Assembly (NCBI RefSeq): GCF_016865585.1
Contig: NZ_JAESND010000001.1
Location: 496,001 to 560,000 of the forward strand
Length of the DNA stretch: 64,000 bases
DNA from: Jeongeupia naejangsanensis
GTDB lineage: Bacteria > Pseudomonadota > Gammaproteobacteria > Burkholderiales > Chitinibacteraceae
Direction: 5' to 3'
The notes under the pieces are model-generated. The model ran no database searches, had not been told where the DNA came from, and saw nothing but the letters and a program-made list of their open reading frames with translations. Positions 45,362 through 53,503 of this stretch are shown here, piece by piece. Both the position numbers and the translations under genes were made by a program. Positions within the stretch are counted from its first letter, which is position 1; every line of letters starts with the position of its first letter.

Positions 45362-46549
45362 TTACACCGCCTGCATCAGGTTTTTCATCATCTCGCTCTC
45401 GGTCGAGATCACCTTGGTGTTGGCCTGGTAGTTGCGCTGTGCCGACATCAGGTTGACGAGTTCGGACGTCATTTCGACATTGGACTGTTCGAGCGAACCG
45501 CCGGCGAGCTTGCCGGCCATGCCGCTGCCCGGCGTGAAGTACAGCACGTTGCCCGAGGCGTTCGACGTGGTCCACGCGGTATCGCTGACCGGCGTCAGGC
45601 CGTCCTCGTTCGGGAAGGTGGCCAGCGCGATGGTGCCGACGCTCTGCTTCTGGCCGTTGCTGTACTGCGCCATGATCGAGCCGTCTTCGGCAATCGCCAC
45701 ACCGGTCAGGATGCCCGAGGCGTAGCCGTTGGCACTGTTGACTGTCGTCGTCGCTTCGCCGGCAAATTGCGTCGTGCCGGTGTAGTCGAGGTTCACCGTC
45801 AGCGCAGCCGCGCCGGCCGGCGTGCCGAGCGCCAGCGCCACCGGTGCGGTCGGCGATGTCAGCTGCCCTTGCGGGTTGAAGGTCAGCGAGTTGGTCGTTG
45901 CCAGCGGCGCGCCATCCATGGCGTAGTGGACGTCAACGGTGTTGGTACCGGTCTTGACGAAGTACTGGGTCACGCTGTGCTGCGCGCCAAGCGAGTCGTA
46001 CACCGCCGTCACCATCGAACCGTTGAAACTCTGCGGATCGGCCGCGTTGAACGGTGCCACGGTCGGCACCTTCCAGTCGGCCGAGATGTTGCCAACATAC
46101 TGCATCTTGCTGCTCGGCAGCGCGGCGATCTGGCCGCTCGGCACCGTCAGGTCACCCAGCGGGCCCGGTGTCGTAGCCCCCGGCGCGAGCGGATAACCCT
46201 GCAGCCGGCGACCGTAACTGTCGACCACATTGCCCTGCTTGTCGGCATTGAAGATGCCGACGCGGGTGAAAACGGTGGCGCCTGCGCTATCGCGGGTGGC
46301 GAAGAAGCCGCGCCCCTGGATGGCCGCATCCATGCTGCGGCCGGTGGTCAGCACACCGCCGATCTGGCCAATGGTCTGCGTGTGCGAACCGACCTGCACC
46401 CCGGTCGGCTGCGTGCCGGCATAGGTCGAGGCAAAGTTGGCCCGGCTGGACTTGAAGCCGTAGGTGCCGGAGTTGGCGATGTTGTTGCTGATGGAGCCCA
46501 GCTGATCGTTGATGGCGTTGATGCCGGACAGCGCGATTTCGATGCTCAT
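45362..46549 (-). CDS. flgE: Flagellar hook protein FlgE
   Basis: The 395-aa protein has the N-terminus IEIALSGINAINDQLGSISNNIANSGTYGFKSSRANFA, central hook domains, and the C-terminal LEQSNVEMTSELVNLMSAQRNYQANTKVISTESEMMKNLMQAV. FlgE polymerises into the hook. ATG 46549 gives the family N-terminus and lies 19 bases after flgD. Confidence 0.95.
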   Translation of the reverse strand: MSIEIALSGINAINDQLGSISNNIANSGTYGFKSSRANFASTYAGTQPTGVQVGSHTQTIGQIGGVLTTGRSMDAAIQGRGFFATRDSAGATVFTRVGIFNADKQGNVVDSYGRRLQGYPLAPGATTPGPLGDLTVPSGQIAALPSSKMQYVGNISADWKVPTVAPFNAADPQSFNGSMVTAVYDSLGAQHSVTQYFVKTGTNTVDVHYAMDGAPLATTNSLTFNPQGQLTSPTAPVALALGTPAGAAALTVNLDYTGTTQFAGEATTTVNSANGYASGILTGVAIAEDGSIMAQYSNGQKQSVGTIALATFPNEDGLTPVSDTAWTTSNASGNVLYFTPGSGMAGKLAGGSLEQSNVEMTSELVNLMSAQRNYQANTKVISTESEMMKNLMQAV

Positions 46550-46568
46550 GGCGATTCCTTGCTGTGTC

Positions 46569-47228
46569 TCAGGCCTGCGGGCCACTGAAACCGGTGATGG
46601 CGGACACATCGACGTTGCCGATGCCGGATACGGAAAGCACGGCGCCGCCACCGGCGGCAACGCGTACGCTCTGCAGGACGCCGTTCAGCTCGACCGCCGG
46701 CGTCTTGCCGGTATCGGTCCGCACGGCAATGTTGTAGCTGCCGTCCTTCAGGCCCAGCTTGGCCGGGTCGATGTCGAAGGCCACGTCGCCGCTGCCGTGA
46801 CTGCCCAGCGGCACGACATGCGGTACACCGTCGGCACCGGTCAGGACGACTTCGACCTTTGCCGCAGCGCCATCAAGCGTGAAGCCGCCGTGCACCGGCG
46901 TGCCGTTCAGCTCGACCGTTTTGGTCGTCGCGGTGACGTTCGATCCGACCCGCGCACCGAGCGCCAGCACGGTCAGGTTGTCCAGCGCTGCGGTCGACGC
47001 GGCCGACTGGCTGGCCATTTTCTGCATCGCCTCGACCTGGCTCAGCTGCGTCAGCTGGCTGACGAACTGGCTGGGGTCCGACGGCGACAGCGGATCCTGG
47101 TTGCGCACCTGCGCGACCAGCAGCTTGGTGAACATGTCGGTCATCGAACCGGAATCGATTGCGCTGGCAATCGTCTGCGTCGTCGTTCCCTGACCCTGCA
47201 GTCCGGTCTGGAGTGTGGTTTCCATCAT
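46569..47228 (-). CDS. flgD: Flagellar hook-capping protein FlgD
   Basis: The 219-aa protein has the N-terminal hook-cap motif DMFTKLLVAQVRNQDPLSPSDPSQFVSQLTQLSQVEAMQKM and a C-terminal beta domain (FDIDPAKLGLKDGSYNIAV). FlgD caps the growing hook. It overlaps flgC by one base. Confidence 0.94.
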   Translation of the reverse strand: MMETTLQTGLQGQGTTTQTIASAIDSGSMTDMFTKLLVAQVRNQDPLSPSDPSQFVSQLTQLSQVEAMQKMASQSAASTAALDNLTVLALGARVGSNVTATTKTVELNGTPVHGGFTLDGAAAKVEVVLTGADGVPHVVPLGSHGSGDVAFDIDPAKLGLKDGSYNIAVRTDTGKTPAVELNGVLQSVRVAAGGGAVLSVSGIGNVDVSAITGFSGPQA

Positions 47229-47653
47229 TAGCCCTCGCCCAGTTTGAGCAGGTCCTGCTGCATGCTTTTGACGCGCCCCAGCACCTCGACATTGGTCTGG
47301 AACGCCCGTGATGCGGACAACATGTCGGTCATTTCCTCGACCGGATTCACGTTCGGGTAGAACACATTGCCTTCGGCGTCCGCCAGCGGACTGCCCGGCT
47401 CGTAAGCTTTACGCCCGACTTCCTGGCTCTGGACCACATCGAGGACCTGCACGCGAGCGCCACTCGGCTGCGAAGTGAAGTCGTCGCCTTGCAGGAACAC
47501 CGACGCAAAAACCGGTTTTCGCGCGCGGTAAATCCCGCCCTCGCTACCGGCCGCCGATTCGGCATTGGCCAGATTGCTGGCAATCGTATTGAGGCGAATT
47601 GTTTGTGCCGTCATTGCCGAGCCGGCAATTTGCGATATATCCCGGAAGCCCAT
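47228..47653 (-). CDS. flgC: Flagellar proximal rod protein FlgC
   Basis: The 141-aa protein shows IAGSAMTAQTIRLNTIASNLANAESAAGSEGG, YRARKPVF, and the C-terminal YPNVNPVEEMTDMLSASRAFQTNVEVLGRVKSM. Typical FlgC. It lies 4 bases after flgB. Confidence 0.95.
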   Translation of the reverse strand: MGFRDISQIAGSAMTAQTIRLNTIASNLANAESAAGSEGGIYRARKPVFASVFLQGDDFTSQPSGARVQVLDVVQSQEVGRKAYEPGSPLADAEGNVFYPNVNPVEEMTDMLSASRAFQTNVEVLGRVKSMQQDLLKLGEG

Positions 47654-47657
47654 GGTT

Positions 47658-48020
47658 TTATTGTCCGTTGATCGCTTTCGACAGGCCTTTCAGCTTCATA
47701 TTGACGAATGTGAGGCTGACCTGAAAATCGGAAACGTTTTGCGAGAACTCGGCCTGCTCGACGCCCAGCTCGACGGTATTGCCGTCCTGAGACGCATGGT
47801 TGGGCAGGCGGTACTTGACCTCCGGCCCGCCGCTGGAAGCCAGGCCGGCATCACTACCCGATCGAGAATTATCAAGGCTTTCCTTGAAATCCAGATCGCG
47901 GGCCTGATAGCCTGGCGTACTCTCGTTGGCGATATTGGAGGCAAGAATACGGGTCCGCGCGGCGCGCAAATCCAGCGCACTGGCATGCACATCCAATACC
48001 TTGTCGAAGTGTATTCCCAT
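47658..48020 (-). CDS. flgB: Flagellar proximal rod protein FlgB
   Basis: The 120-aa protein shows LDLRAARTRILASNIANESTPGYQARDLDFKESL and a C-terminal ELGVEQAEFSQNVSDFQVSLTFVNMKLKGLSKAING. It heads the flgBCDEFGHIJ operon. The 160-base gap to the divergent flgA holds a 12-bp palindrome and the cluster operator-like site at 48148-48161. Confidence 0.95.
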   Translation of the reverse strand: MGIHFDKVLDVHASALDLRAARTRILASNIANESTPGYQARDLDFKESLDNSRSGSDAGLASSGGPEVKYRLPNHASQDGNTVELGVEQAEFSQNVSDFQVSLTFVNMKLKGLSKAINGQ

Positions 48021-48060
48021 TCAGGTCTCCACCGGCCTTTCCGCCATCCCGTTTACGCAG

Positions 48061-48072
48061 TTTCAATTGAAA
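48061..48072. promoter_or_regulatory. Perfect 12-bp palindrome in the flgB leader region
   Basis: TTTCAATTGAAA is a perfect palindrome, 41 bases upstream of the flgB ATG, in an otherwise GC-rich context. It may be a second regulator site; no match to a known operator is claimed. Confidence 0.4.
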
Positions 48073-48147
48073 TTCCGTTAACTACATGACAACATACGGA
48101 TCAGGACAAATCAATCTCACCCCTTGACAAAAGCACCGGTCTCATTT

Positions 48148-48161
48148 GGGTAGTTCTACTC
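48148..48161. promoter_or_regulatory. Cluster operator-like palindrome, site D (flgB/flgA)
   Basis: GGGTAGTTCTACTC fits G[AG]GT-N6-ACTC, shared with 62358-62371, 63181-63194 and 63204-63217. Its centre is 134 bp upstream of flgB but only 26 bp from flgA, so flgB is the more likely target. A TTGACA (48124-48129) lies nearby on the plus strand, but no good -10 follows it. Confidence 0.6.
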
Positions 48162-48180
48162 ACACAGGTACGCAAAACAT

Positions 48181-48936
48181 ATGAAAACCGCCCCTTTCCG
48201 GATTGCGCAATGCCAAGGCATCGGGATGCTGCTGGTGGCGTGTTTGCCACTGTTTTCCGCCCGGATCGCGAGCGCCGCATCGCCTGTCGAATCATTACAA
48301 CAACAGACAGAAAAAACCGCTCGCGCGTATCTGCGCACGCAGCTGGCCCAACAGGGCATCAGCGACGCGGAAGTCACGGTCACCGCCCTGCCGCCGAATC
48401 CGGCGCCGGAGGCCTGCCCGCAACGGTTCGAGATTTCACCGCTCGACACGCGCTATCTGGCCCGCCTGCGGTTTTCGGCGCGCTGCCCGGGCACGGATGC
48501 CGGCGCCGAGCTGATCGTCCGTGCCGACGTTCAGGCCACGGTACTGGTTGCAGCCGAGGACATCGCCGCCGGCAAACCCATCGACCCCGACAACGTCCGG
48601 ACCGAAAAGCGCAGCATCACCAACACCCCCGATGCGCTCAGCAATCCGGCCGATCTGTCACGCCTGACGGCCAGACACGCCGTGCGTGCCGGGCAGGTTC
48701 TCCAGAAGCGCTATCTGCAGGCATTGCAGCTGGTTCGCCGCAACCAGTCGGTGCGAATCGTCGCGCGCAACCAGCAGATCGAGGCCGTCGTGCCCGGCAT
48801 CGCACTCGACAACGGCGGCCCGGACGACGTGATCCGCGTGCGCAATGTCACGACCGGCCGCACCATCAGCGCCCGGGTCGTCGACTTCGGCATCGTCGCG
48901 CCGGCGGGCACGGCTCCGGCCCAGCCCAGTGACTAA
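48181..48936 (+). CDS. flgA: Flagellar P-ring assembly chaperone FlgA
   Basis: The 251-aa periplasmic protein has a signal peptide (GMLLVACLPLFSARIASA) and the SAF/FlgA region: VLVAAEDIAAGKPIDPDNVRTEKRSI, LTARHAVRAGQVLQKRYLQALQLVRRNQSVRIVAR and a C-terminal DVIRVRNVTTGRTISARVVDFGIV. FlgA assists FlgI assembly into the P ring. It is the only flg gene on the plus strand, and its 3' end overlaps the convergent hydrolase gene by 4 bases. Confidence 0.94.
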   Translation: MKTAPFRIAQCQGIGMLLVACLPLFSARIASAASPVESLQQQTEKTARAYLRTQLAQQGISDAEVTVTALPPNPAPEACPQRFEISPLDTRYLARLRFSARCPGTDAGAELIVRADVQATVLVAAEDIAAGKPIDPDNVRTEKRSITNTPDALSNPADLSRLTARHAVRAGQVLQKRYLQALQLVRRNQSVRIVARNQQIEAVVPGIALDNGGPDDVIRVRNVTTGRTISARVVDFGIVAPAGTAPAQPSD

Positions 48937-49655
48937 TCGAGCGACTGAATCCGCGCTGCCACGCTCGCGAGCTTGCTCGCATAGGCCGGGTCGGTGGCGT
49001 AGCCGCCACGTGCAAGCGCGGCACCGAAGGCCCTGGCATCGCTGCCGGTGTTGACCGCACCGGCGAAACGCGGGCTGGTCGACAGCAATCTGGCGTAGTC
49101 GTCGAACGCGCTGCGCAGGTCCGGGTAGGCGCGGAAACGCGCAGTGGTTTTCACGCTGTTGCCATCAACGTATTCGGTTGTTGCCGCATCGGCCGCTTGG
49201 CCCTGCCAGCCCTTGCCCGCCTTGATGCCGAACAGGTTGAACGTCGAGCCACCGTCGGCCTGACGCAACGGCCGACTACCCCAGCCCGATTCCAGCGCAG
49301 CATGCGCTGCCACCAGTTCCGGTGCGACGCCGAGCCGGCTGCCGGCCTGCTTCGCCCACGGAGCGATTTCGGCAAGGAAAGCCTCTTGCGATGGCGCGAT
49401 GTCCGGCGCGTCTGCTGGACCGGCAACCGCGCTGCCGCCACCGAGCCGCTGCAGCAATGCCGCACCCTCGGCGCTCAGCGTCGGCGCGGCAGCAGCGGGT
49501 GAACCGTTCTGGATGAAATCGCTGATGTCGGCCTGCGTCTGGCGGAACAGCTGCGAAAAACTGGCTGCACCTTCGGCAGGCATGCCAAGCGGCAGCGCGA
49601 TGTCGTCACTAGCCACCCCGCCCGCCCGGGCGCCATCGAATTCAGTCCGGAACAT
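48933..49655 (-). CDS. Flagellar-type glucosaminidase (stand-alone FlgJ C-terminal domain)
   Basis: The 240-aa protein has a ~100-residue variable N-terminus without signal peptide, then a mannosyl-glycoprotein endo-beta-N-acetylglucosaminidase-like domain (~100-240): AHAALESGWGSRPLR with the catalytic Glu, FNLFGIKAGKGWQG and FRAYPDLRSAFDDYARLL. It matches the C-terminal half of FlgJ, which opens peptidoglycan for the rod. With the short flgJ at 41663-42028 this is a split FlgJ. ATG 49655 overlaps flgN by 14 bases and has GGAGAAAG upstream. Confidence 0.9.
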   Translation of the reverse strand: MFRTEFDGARAGGVASDDIALPLGMPAEGAASFSQLFRQTQADISDFIQNGSPAAAAPTLSAEGAALLQRLGGGSAVAGPADAPDIAPSQEAFLAEIAPWAKQAGSRLGVAPELVAAHAALESGWGSRPLRQADGGSTFNLFGIKAGKGWQGQAADAATTEYVDGNSVKTTARFRAYPDLRSAFDDYARLLSTSPRFAGAVNTGSDARAFGAALARGGYATDPAYASKLASVAARIQSLD

Positions 49656-50064
49656 AGGTATCACTTTCTCCATGCAGCACGCGCTGCATGATTTCGAATT
49701 GCGACGCCATCAGCTGGCCGTTGCGCGCATTGAGTGCCTTGCACTCGTTCACCAGCGCCTCGAGCCGCTGCCACCACGCTTCGAGCGTGGCGCGCGGCTT
49801 GCCGCTCAGGCTGGCAATCACCGCCCCCATCGACACCGGCTTGCGTCCCAGCAGCAACCCGGCGACCGTTACGCGCTCCTGCCGGCGTGCATCCATCGCC
49901 TCGACCAGGGTCAGCACCTGCTCGCCGATCGCAGTCAGCGCCGCGCCGTCATGGCGCAGCGCAGCGGCAAACTGCGACTGCAGCAGCGTTTCGAGCTGCT
50001 GGTAATCGCGGTGGTCTGCGCTCACGCCCAGCATCAGGCGTTTGAACGCATCCTGGCGTGTCAT
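49642..50064 (-). CDS. flgN: Flagellar export chaperone FlgN-like
   Basis: The 140-aa helical protein has a heptad-like pattern throughout (LETLLQSQFAAALRHDGAALTAIGEQVLTLVEAMDARRQERV). FlgN family proteins chaperone FlgK and FlgL to the export gate. The call rests on this pattern, the size and the position after flgM (4-base overlap). Confidence 0.8.
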   Translation of the reverse strand: MTRQDAFKRLMLGVSADHRDYQQLETLLQSQFAAALRHDGAALTAIGEQVLTLVEAMDARRQERVTVAGLLLGRKPVSMGAVIASLSGKPRATLEAWWQRLEALVNECKALNARNGQLMASQFEIMQRVLHGESDTYVPD

Positions 50065-50342
50065 GCACCGCCACCGTGGTGACGGCGGATCAGCGCGGCC
50101 AGCTTGCCGGCGTCGAACCCGATCCGGCCATCGGCGAGTGCGGCCTTGATCTCGGCCACCTTGTCGGCATCGAAATCCGGCAGCTCGGCCAGCGCCGCCT
50201 GCGCCGGCTTTAGCGCATCCGACTGCAGGCCTGCCGGCGCGGTGCGCACGGTGGTGCTCTGCGGCTTGGCGGCGGTGTCGGTGCCTTGGGCAGCGGGTGT
50301 AGCAGCAACGGGTTGCGCGCCACCGGTCTGGGTGATTTTCAT
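50061..50342 (-). CDS. flgM: Anti-sigma-28 factor FlgM
   Basis: The 93-aa protein has a disordered Ala/Thr-rich N-terminus starting MKITQTGGAQPV and the C-terminal sigma-binding part DADKVAEIKAALADGRIGFDAGKLAALIRRH. FlgM holds the sigma factor FliA until it is exported through the finished hook-basal body. A class-3 promoter-like element lies at 50389-50414, 46 bases upstream. Confidence 0.92.
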   Translation of the reverse strand: MKITQTGGAQPVAATPAAQGTDTAAKPQSTTVRTAPAGLQSDALKPAQAALAELPDFDADKVAEIKAALADGRIGFDAGKLAALIRRHHGGGA

Positions 50343-50388
50343 GGAATTTCCTTCGGCTCGATGCGGTTCATGCTCTCACGAAGCATAA

Positions 50389-50414
50389 GCGACCGCGCCG
50401 TGCCGTCTCTTAAA
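50389..50414 (-). promoter_or_regulatory. Candidate sigma-28-type class-3 promoter of flgMN
   Basis: On the minus strand TTTAAG (50414-50409), 14 bases, GGTCGC (50394-50389), then TTATGCT. Aligned on TAAG, the downstream GTCGCTTA matches 5 of 8 bases of the sigma-28 -10 consensus GCCGATAA at the canonical 15-base distance. About 30 bases match the flgK element. Confidence 0.6.
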
Positions 50415-50422
50415 TCGGTACA

Positions 50423-51400
50423 TCATTGCGCCGGCGGCGACAGTTTCTTGCGCAGCGTCGACAGCAGCGACTGGTCCGGCAGCGACGTGCTCGCACCGTT
50501 CACCAGCGGAACCGAAGCCTCGGGCATGGCGAACATCTGGCCGATCAGCCTGGCCTGATCCGACGTCAGGATCAGCAGCTCGATCCGTCGGTTCTGTGCG
50601 GCCAGCGGGTCCTGCACGTCCAGCGGCGCCCGGTCGGCCATGCCGACCACCTGCAGGATGCTTTTTGCCGGCATGCCGCCTTCGAGCAGATTGACGCGGG
50701 CGACCATCGCCCGGTTGCTCGACAGGCTCCAGTTCGAATACGCCGACAGGCTCTTGCCGGCGTAGGGATGGGCATCGGTATGGCCAACGACCAGCATCTG
50801 GTTGTCGATCTGCGCGAACAGCGGACCCATCCGGTGCAGCAGCTTGCGAAACGGGTCGGTCGGCATCGCGCTGCCGCTCTGGAACATGCCCTGCTTGTCG
50901 GTATCGTGCAGCAGCACCCGCAGGCCGTACGGCGTGATCACCGTCTGCAGGTTGCGGCTGAGGTTCGCGTCGTCACTCAGCTGCGACAGTGCGTTGGCCA
51001 GCTCCTGCAAGTCCTCGGCCGATTCGAGCCGCGATTTCGACAGATGGATGCCGTCGGCCTGCGTACCCTCCGCGCCGTCGCCCCTGCCCGGCGTCGTGCC
51101 CTCGGACTGGTCGCGGCCCGGGCGCGGCTCGCGCGGGATCATCGAACCGCTGGTCGACATGTGCTGCAGCAGCTTGTCGCCGCCCTCGTTGGCGATATTG
51201 CCGCCCGGCGTGCGCAGCAGCTCCTCGGCCTGCTCCTGATTGCGGGCTGCCAGCACCCACAGCACCAGAAACAGGCACATCAGCGCCAGACAGAAGTCGG
51301 CGAAGGCCACCTTCCACGCGCCACCGTGGCCGTCGTCATGGTGCTTCTTGGCCGCGCGCTTGACGATGGCGGCGTCGTGTTTGTCCTTGTCGAGACTCAT
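50423..51400 (-). CDS. motB: Flagellar motor stator protein MotB (LafU-like)
   Basis: The 325-aa protein has one N-terminal membrane helix (VAFADFCLALMCLFLVLWVL) with the proton-binding Asp in FADF. The OmpA/MotB peptidoglycan-binding domain (~200-285) shows VVGHTDAHPYAGKSLSAYSNWSLSSNRAM and IELLIL. It pairs with motA, 3 bases upstream. In Flag-2 nomenclature this is lafU. Confidence 0.95.
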   Translation of the reverse strand: MSLDKDKHDAAIVKRAAKKHHDDGHGGAWKVAFADFCLALMCLFLVLWVLAARNQEQAEELLRTPGGNIANEGGDKLLQHMSTSGSMIPREPRPGRDQSEGTTPGRGDGAEGTQADGIHLSKSRLESAEDLQELANALSQLSDDANLSRNLQTVITPYGLRVLLHDTDKQGMFQSGSAMPTDPFRKLLHRMGPLFAQIDNQMLVVGHTDAHPYAGKSLSAYSNWSLSSNRAMVARVNLLEGGMPAKSILQVVGMADRAPLDVQDPLAAQNRRIELLILTSDQARLIGQMFAMPEASVPLVNGASTSLPDQSLLSTLRKKLSPPAQ

Positions 51401-51403
51401 CGG

Positions 51404-52270
51404 TCAGGCCCTTGCCTCGAGTGCACCGATCCACGATTCGAGCTGCGCGAAGCTCGGCTTGATGTTGAGCTGCACCAGCCGGCGTCCGGCGTCGATCGCC
51501 AGCAGCGGCGGCTTGCCCGACACGTGCGTGACCAGCACGACCTTGACGCACTCCATCGTCGACAGCTCGGACTTCACCAGCTGTTTCATCACGTTCGACA
51601 GCGGATCGAGCACGCCGTAGCACAGGAAGATGCCGATGAAGGTGCCGACCATGGCCGCGGCAACCTCGGTCGCGATCTCGGCGGCGGTGGCGCCGGAGGC
51701 AACGGTATTCATCGCCATGACGATGCCGAGCACTGCGGCCAGGATGCCGAAGCCCGGCATCGCTTCGGCGATTTTCTGCAGCGACTTGGCGGGCTGGCAC
51801 AGTTCCTCGTCGATCGCGGCCAGTTCCTGCTCGAGCACGCCTTCGAGCTCGTGGCCGTTGATCTTGCCCATGGCCATCAGCCGGAAATTGTCGACGATGA
51901 AGGCCAGCAACTTCGGCTCGTCCAGAATCAGCGGATAGCGGCTGAACAGCGGGCTTTCGCGCGGCGCTTCGACGTGTTCGTCCAGTGCTTTCAGCCCGCG
52001 CGATGCCGTCTGCAGCAACTCGTACATCAGCAGCAGCAGTTGCCGCTGGAATTCGGGCCCCTGCTTGCGCTGCGTGATCACCTTGCGGGTCTGCGTGACC
52101 ATCTCGGCCAGCACGTGCTTGGGGTTCCCCAGCACCAGCGCCCCGACCGCCGCGCCGCCGATGATCAGCAGTTCGATCGGCTGCCAGATGACCCGCATTT
52201 CACCGTGGTTGATCATGAAGCCGCCGAACACGCAGCCCAGCACGATGGCGATCCCGACAATTATCTGCAT
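51404..52270 (-). CDS. motA: Flagellar motor stator protein MotA (LafT-like)
   Basis: The 288-aa protein has four membrane segments: MQIIVGIAIVLGCVFGGFMI, WQPIELLIIGGAAVGALVLG, PGFGILAAVLGIVMAMNTV and VGTFIGIFLCYGVLDPLSNVM. The cytoplasmic loop carries basic residues that contact FliG. The AVLGIVMAMNTV helix lies in the proton-driven MotA type. It is 27 bases after fliA, an arrangement (S-T-U) known from lateral clusters. Confidence 0.94.
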   Translation of the reverse strand: MQIIVGIAIVLGCVFGGFMINHGEMRVIWQPIELLIIGGAAVGALVLGNPKHVLAEMVTQTRKVITQRKQGPEFQRQLLLLMYELLQTASRGLKALDEHVEAPRESPLFSRYPLILDEPKLLAFIVDNFRLMAMGKINGHELEGVLEQELAAIDEELCQPAKSLQKIAEAMPGFGILAAVLGIVMAMNTVASGATAAEIATEVAAAMVGTFIGIFLCYGVLDPLSNVMKQLVKSELSTMECVKVVLVTHVSGKPPLLAIDAGRRLVQLNIKPSFAQLESWIGALEARA

Positions 52271-52297
52271 TTGTACTTACCCCTTGTCCGATGCCGC

Positions 52298-53011
52298 TCA
52301 GGCATCCTGCAGGAACGCCCGCATCTTCTTCAGCGCCCCCTTGTTGATCTGGCAGACCCGCGCCTCGGTCAGCTCGAGCACCGCGGCGATTTCCTTCAGG
52401 CTGAGATCGAATTCGTAATAGAGCTGGATCACCCGCTGCTCGCGCTCGTCCAGCGCGGTCAGCGCCTGCTCGAGGCTCAGCCGCGACACCAGGATCGATT
52501 CCGGGCTGGCGCTGTGTTCACCCGGCACGTCGGCGTCATGGAACAGTTCGTCGAAACTCGCCAGCGATTCGGCGTTGTCGGCCAGCAGATAGTCCTGATA
52601 GTCCTCGGCCGAGATGCCCAGCACCTTGATCACTTCCTGCTCGGTCGGCTCGCGCCCGATGCGGCGGGTCAGCTCGCGTACCGCATCGCGCAGCTTGTGC
52701 GTCGCCTGACGCACCGTGCGCGGCCGCCAGTCCTGGCGGCGCAGTTCGTCGAGAATCGCGCCGCGAATGCGCATCGCCGCATAGCCGCCGAACTTCTCGT
52801 CGGGCGTACCGCCGTAGCGGCGCAGCGCGTCGAGCAATCCCAGCAGACCGATCTGCTCCATGTCCTGACGGTCCAGCACGGCACCGGCCTGCGACCCCAG
52901 CTGCCGCACCACCCGCTTCACCAGCGGCAGGTAGGCGAACAGCCATTGCTGCTCCGCGGAAGCCTCGGGGCTGGTGCGGGCCTGCTGGCATTCGGCGTAG
53001 CCTGAGCGCAT
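52298..53011 (-). CDS. fliA: Flagellar sigma factor sigma-28 (FliA/LafS)
   Basis: The 237-aa sigma factor shows region 2 (LPLVKRVVRQL, MEQIGLLGLLDALRRY, GGYAAMRIRGAILDELRRQDW), region 3 (ELTRRIGREPTEQEVIKVLGIS) and region 4 (VIQLYYEFDLSLKEIAAVLELTEARVCQINKGALKKM). It should transcribe the late genes of this cluster. A GTG at 53017 would add two residues. It lies between fliL and motA as lafS does in Flag-2 systems. Confidence 0.95.
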   Translation of the reverse strand: MRSGYAECQQARTSPEASAEQQWLFAYLPLVKRVVRQLGSQAGAVLDRQDMEQIGLLGLLDALRRYGGTPDEKFGGYAAMRIRGAILDELRRQDWRPRTVRQATHKLRDAVRELTRRIGREPTEQEVIKVLGISAEDYQDYLLADNAESLASFDELFHDADVPGEHSASPESILVSRLSLEQALTALDEREQRVIQLYYEFDLSLKEIAAVLELTEARVCQINKGALKKMRAFLQDA

Positions 53012-53021
53012 GTCCACGATG

Positions 53022-53468
53022 TCACTCGATGATCAGCTTGCCGATCATGGCTTCGGCAAACGGTTTTTCGGCGTGATCGCGCGCGTAGGCGGCGGTAAAG
53101 GCCTGATTGAGCGCGACGGCAAACTGGTCGATCGACATCCGGTTCGCCTTTTCGACCGGGTAATCGGCCAAAGCCTTCAGCGCGACGCTGCGCAGCAGCG
53201 GCAGGTGCTCCTTGGTGATCTTTTCCTGTTTGCCGCTGGTCTTGAACACCAGATCCATCGCCAGGTAGTGCGGTACCGAACTGCCCGAACCATCGCGCAG
53301 CATGACGATCACCTTTTCAAGGCTGACGTATTTGTAATCGACCGCCTCCGGCTGAACCGGTGCAGGCTTGCCGCCCGGGCGCTGCGTGTAGTACCACGCG
53401 GCGCCGGCACCGCCGGCGACCACGGTCAGCGCCAGCGCGGCAACCAGAATCCGTCGTTTCATTTTCAT
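53022..53468 (-). CDS. fliL: Flagellar basal-body-associated protein FliL
   Basis: The 148-aa protein has an N-terminal membrane anchor (ILVAALALTVVAGGAGAAWYY) and a FliL domain (YVSLEKVIVMLRDGSGSSVPHYLAMDLVFKTSG, HLPLLRSVALKALADY). FliL surrounds the stator and supports torque. It sits between fliK and fliA. Confidence 0.9.
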   Translation of the reverse strand: MKMKRRILVAALALTVVAGGAGAAWYYTQRPGGKPAPVQPEAVDYKYVSLEKVIVMLRDGSGSSVPHYLAMDLVFKTSGKQEKITKEHLPLLRSVALKALADYPVEKANRMSIDQFAVALNQAFTAAYARDHAEKPFAEAMIGKLIIE

Positions 53469-53503
53469 TCGCGTGTGTTCCGCTTTTCGTTGTTCATCTG
53501 GCT

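Noticed and set aside
48124-48152. Perfect TTGACA as a flgA promoter -35 box
   Set aside because: No acceptable -10 lies 16-18 bp downstream; that position is occupied by the operator-like palindrome and is only ~30 bases from the start codon.
50426-53005. Long plus-strand open frame opposite motB, motA and fliA
   Set aside because: Same antisense effect; the minus-strand products have clear family motifs while this one is Arg/His/Gln-rich without domains.
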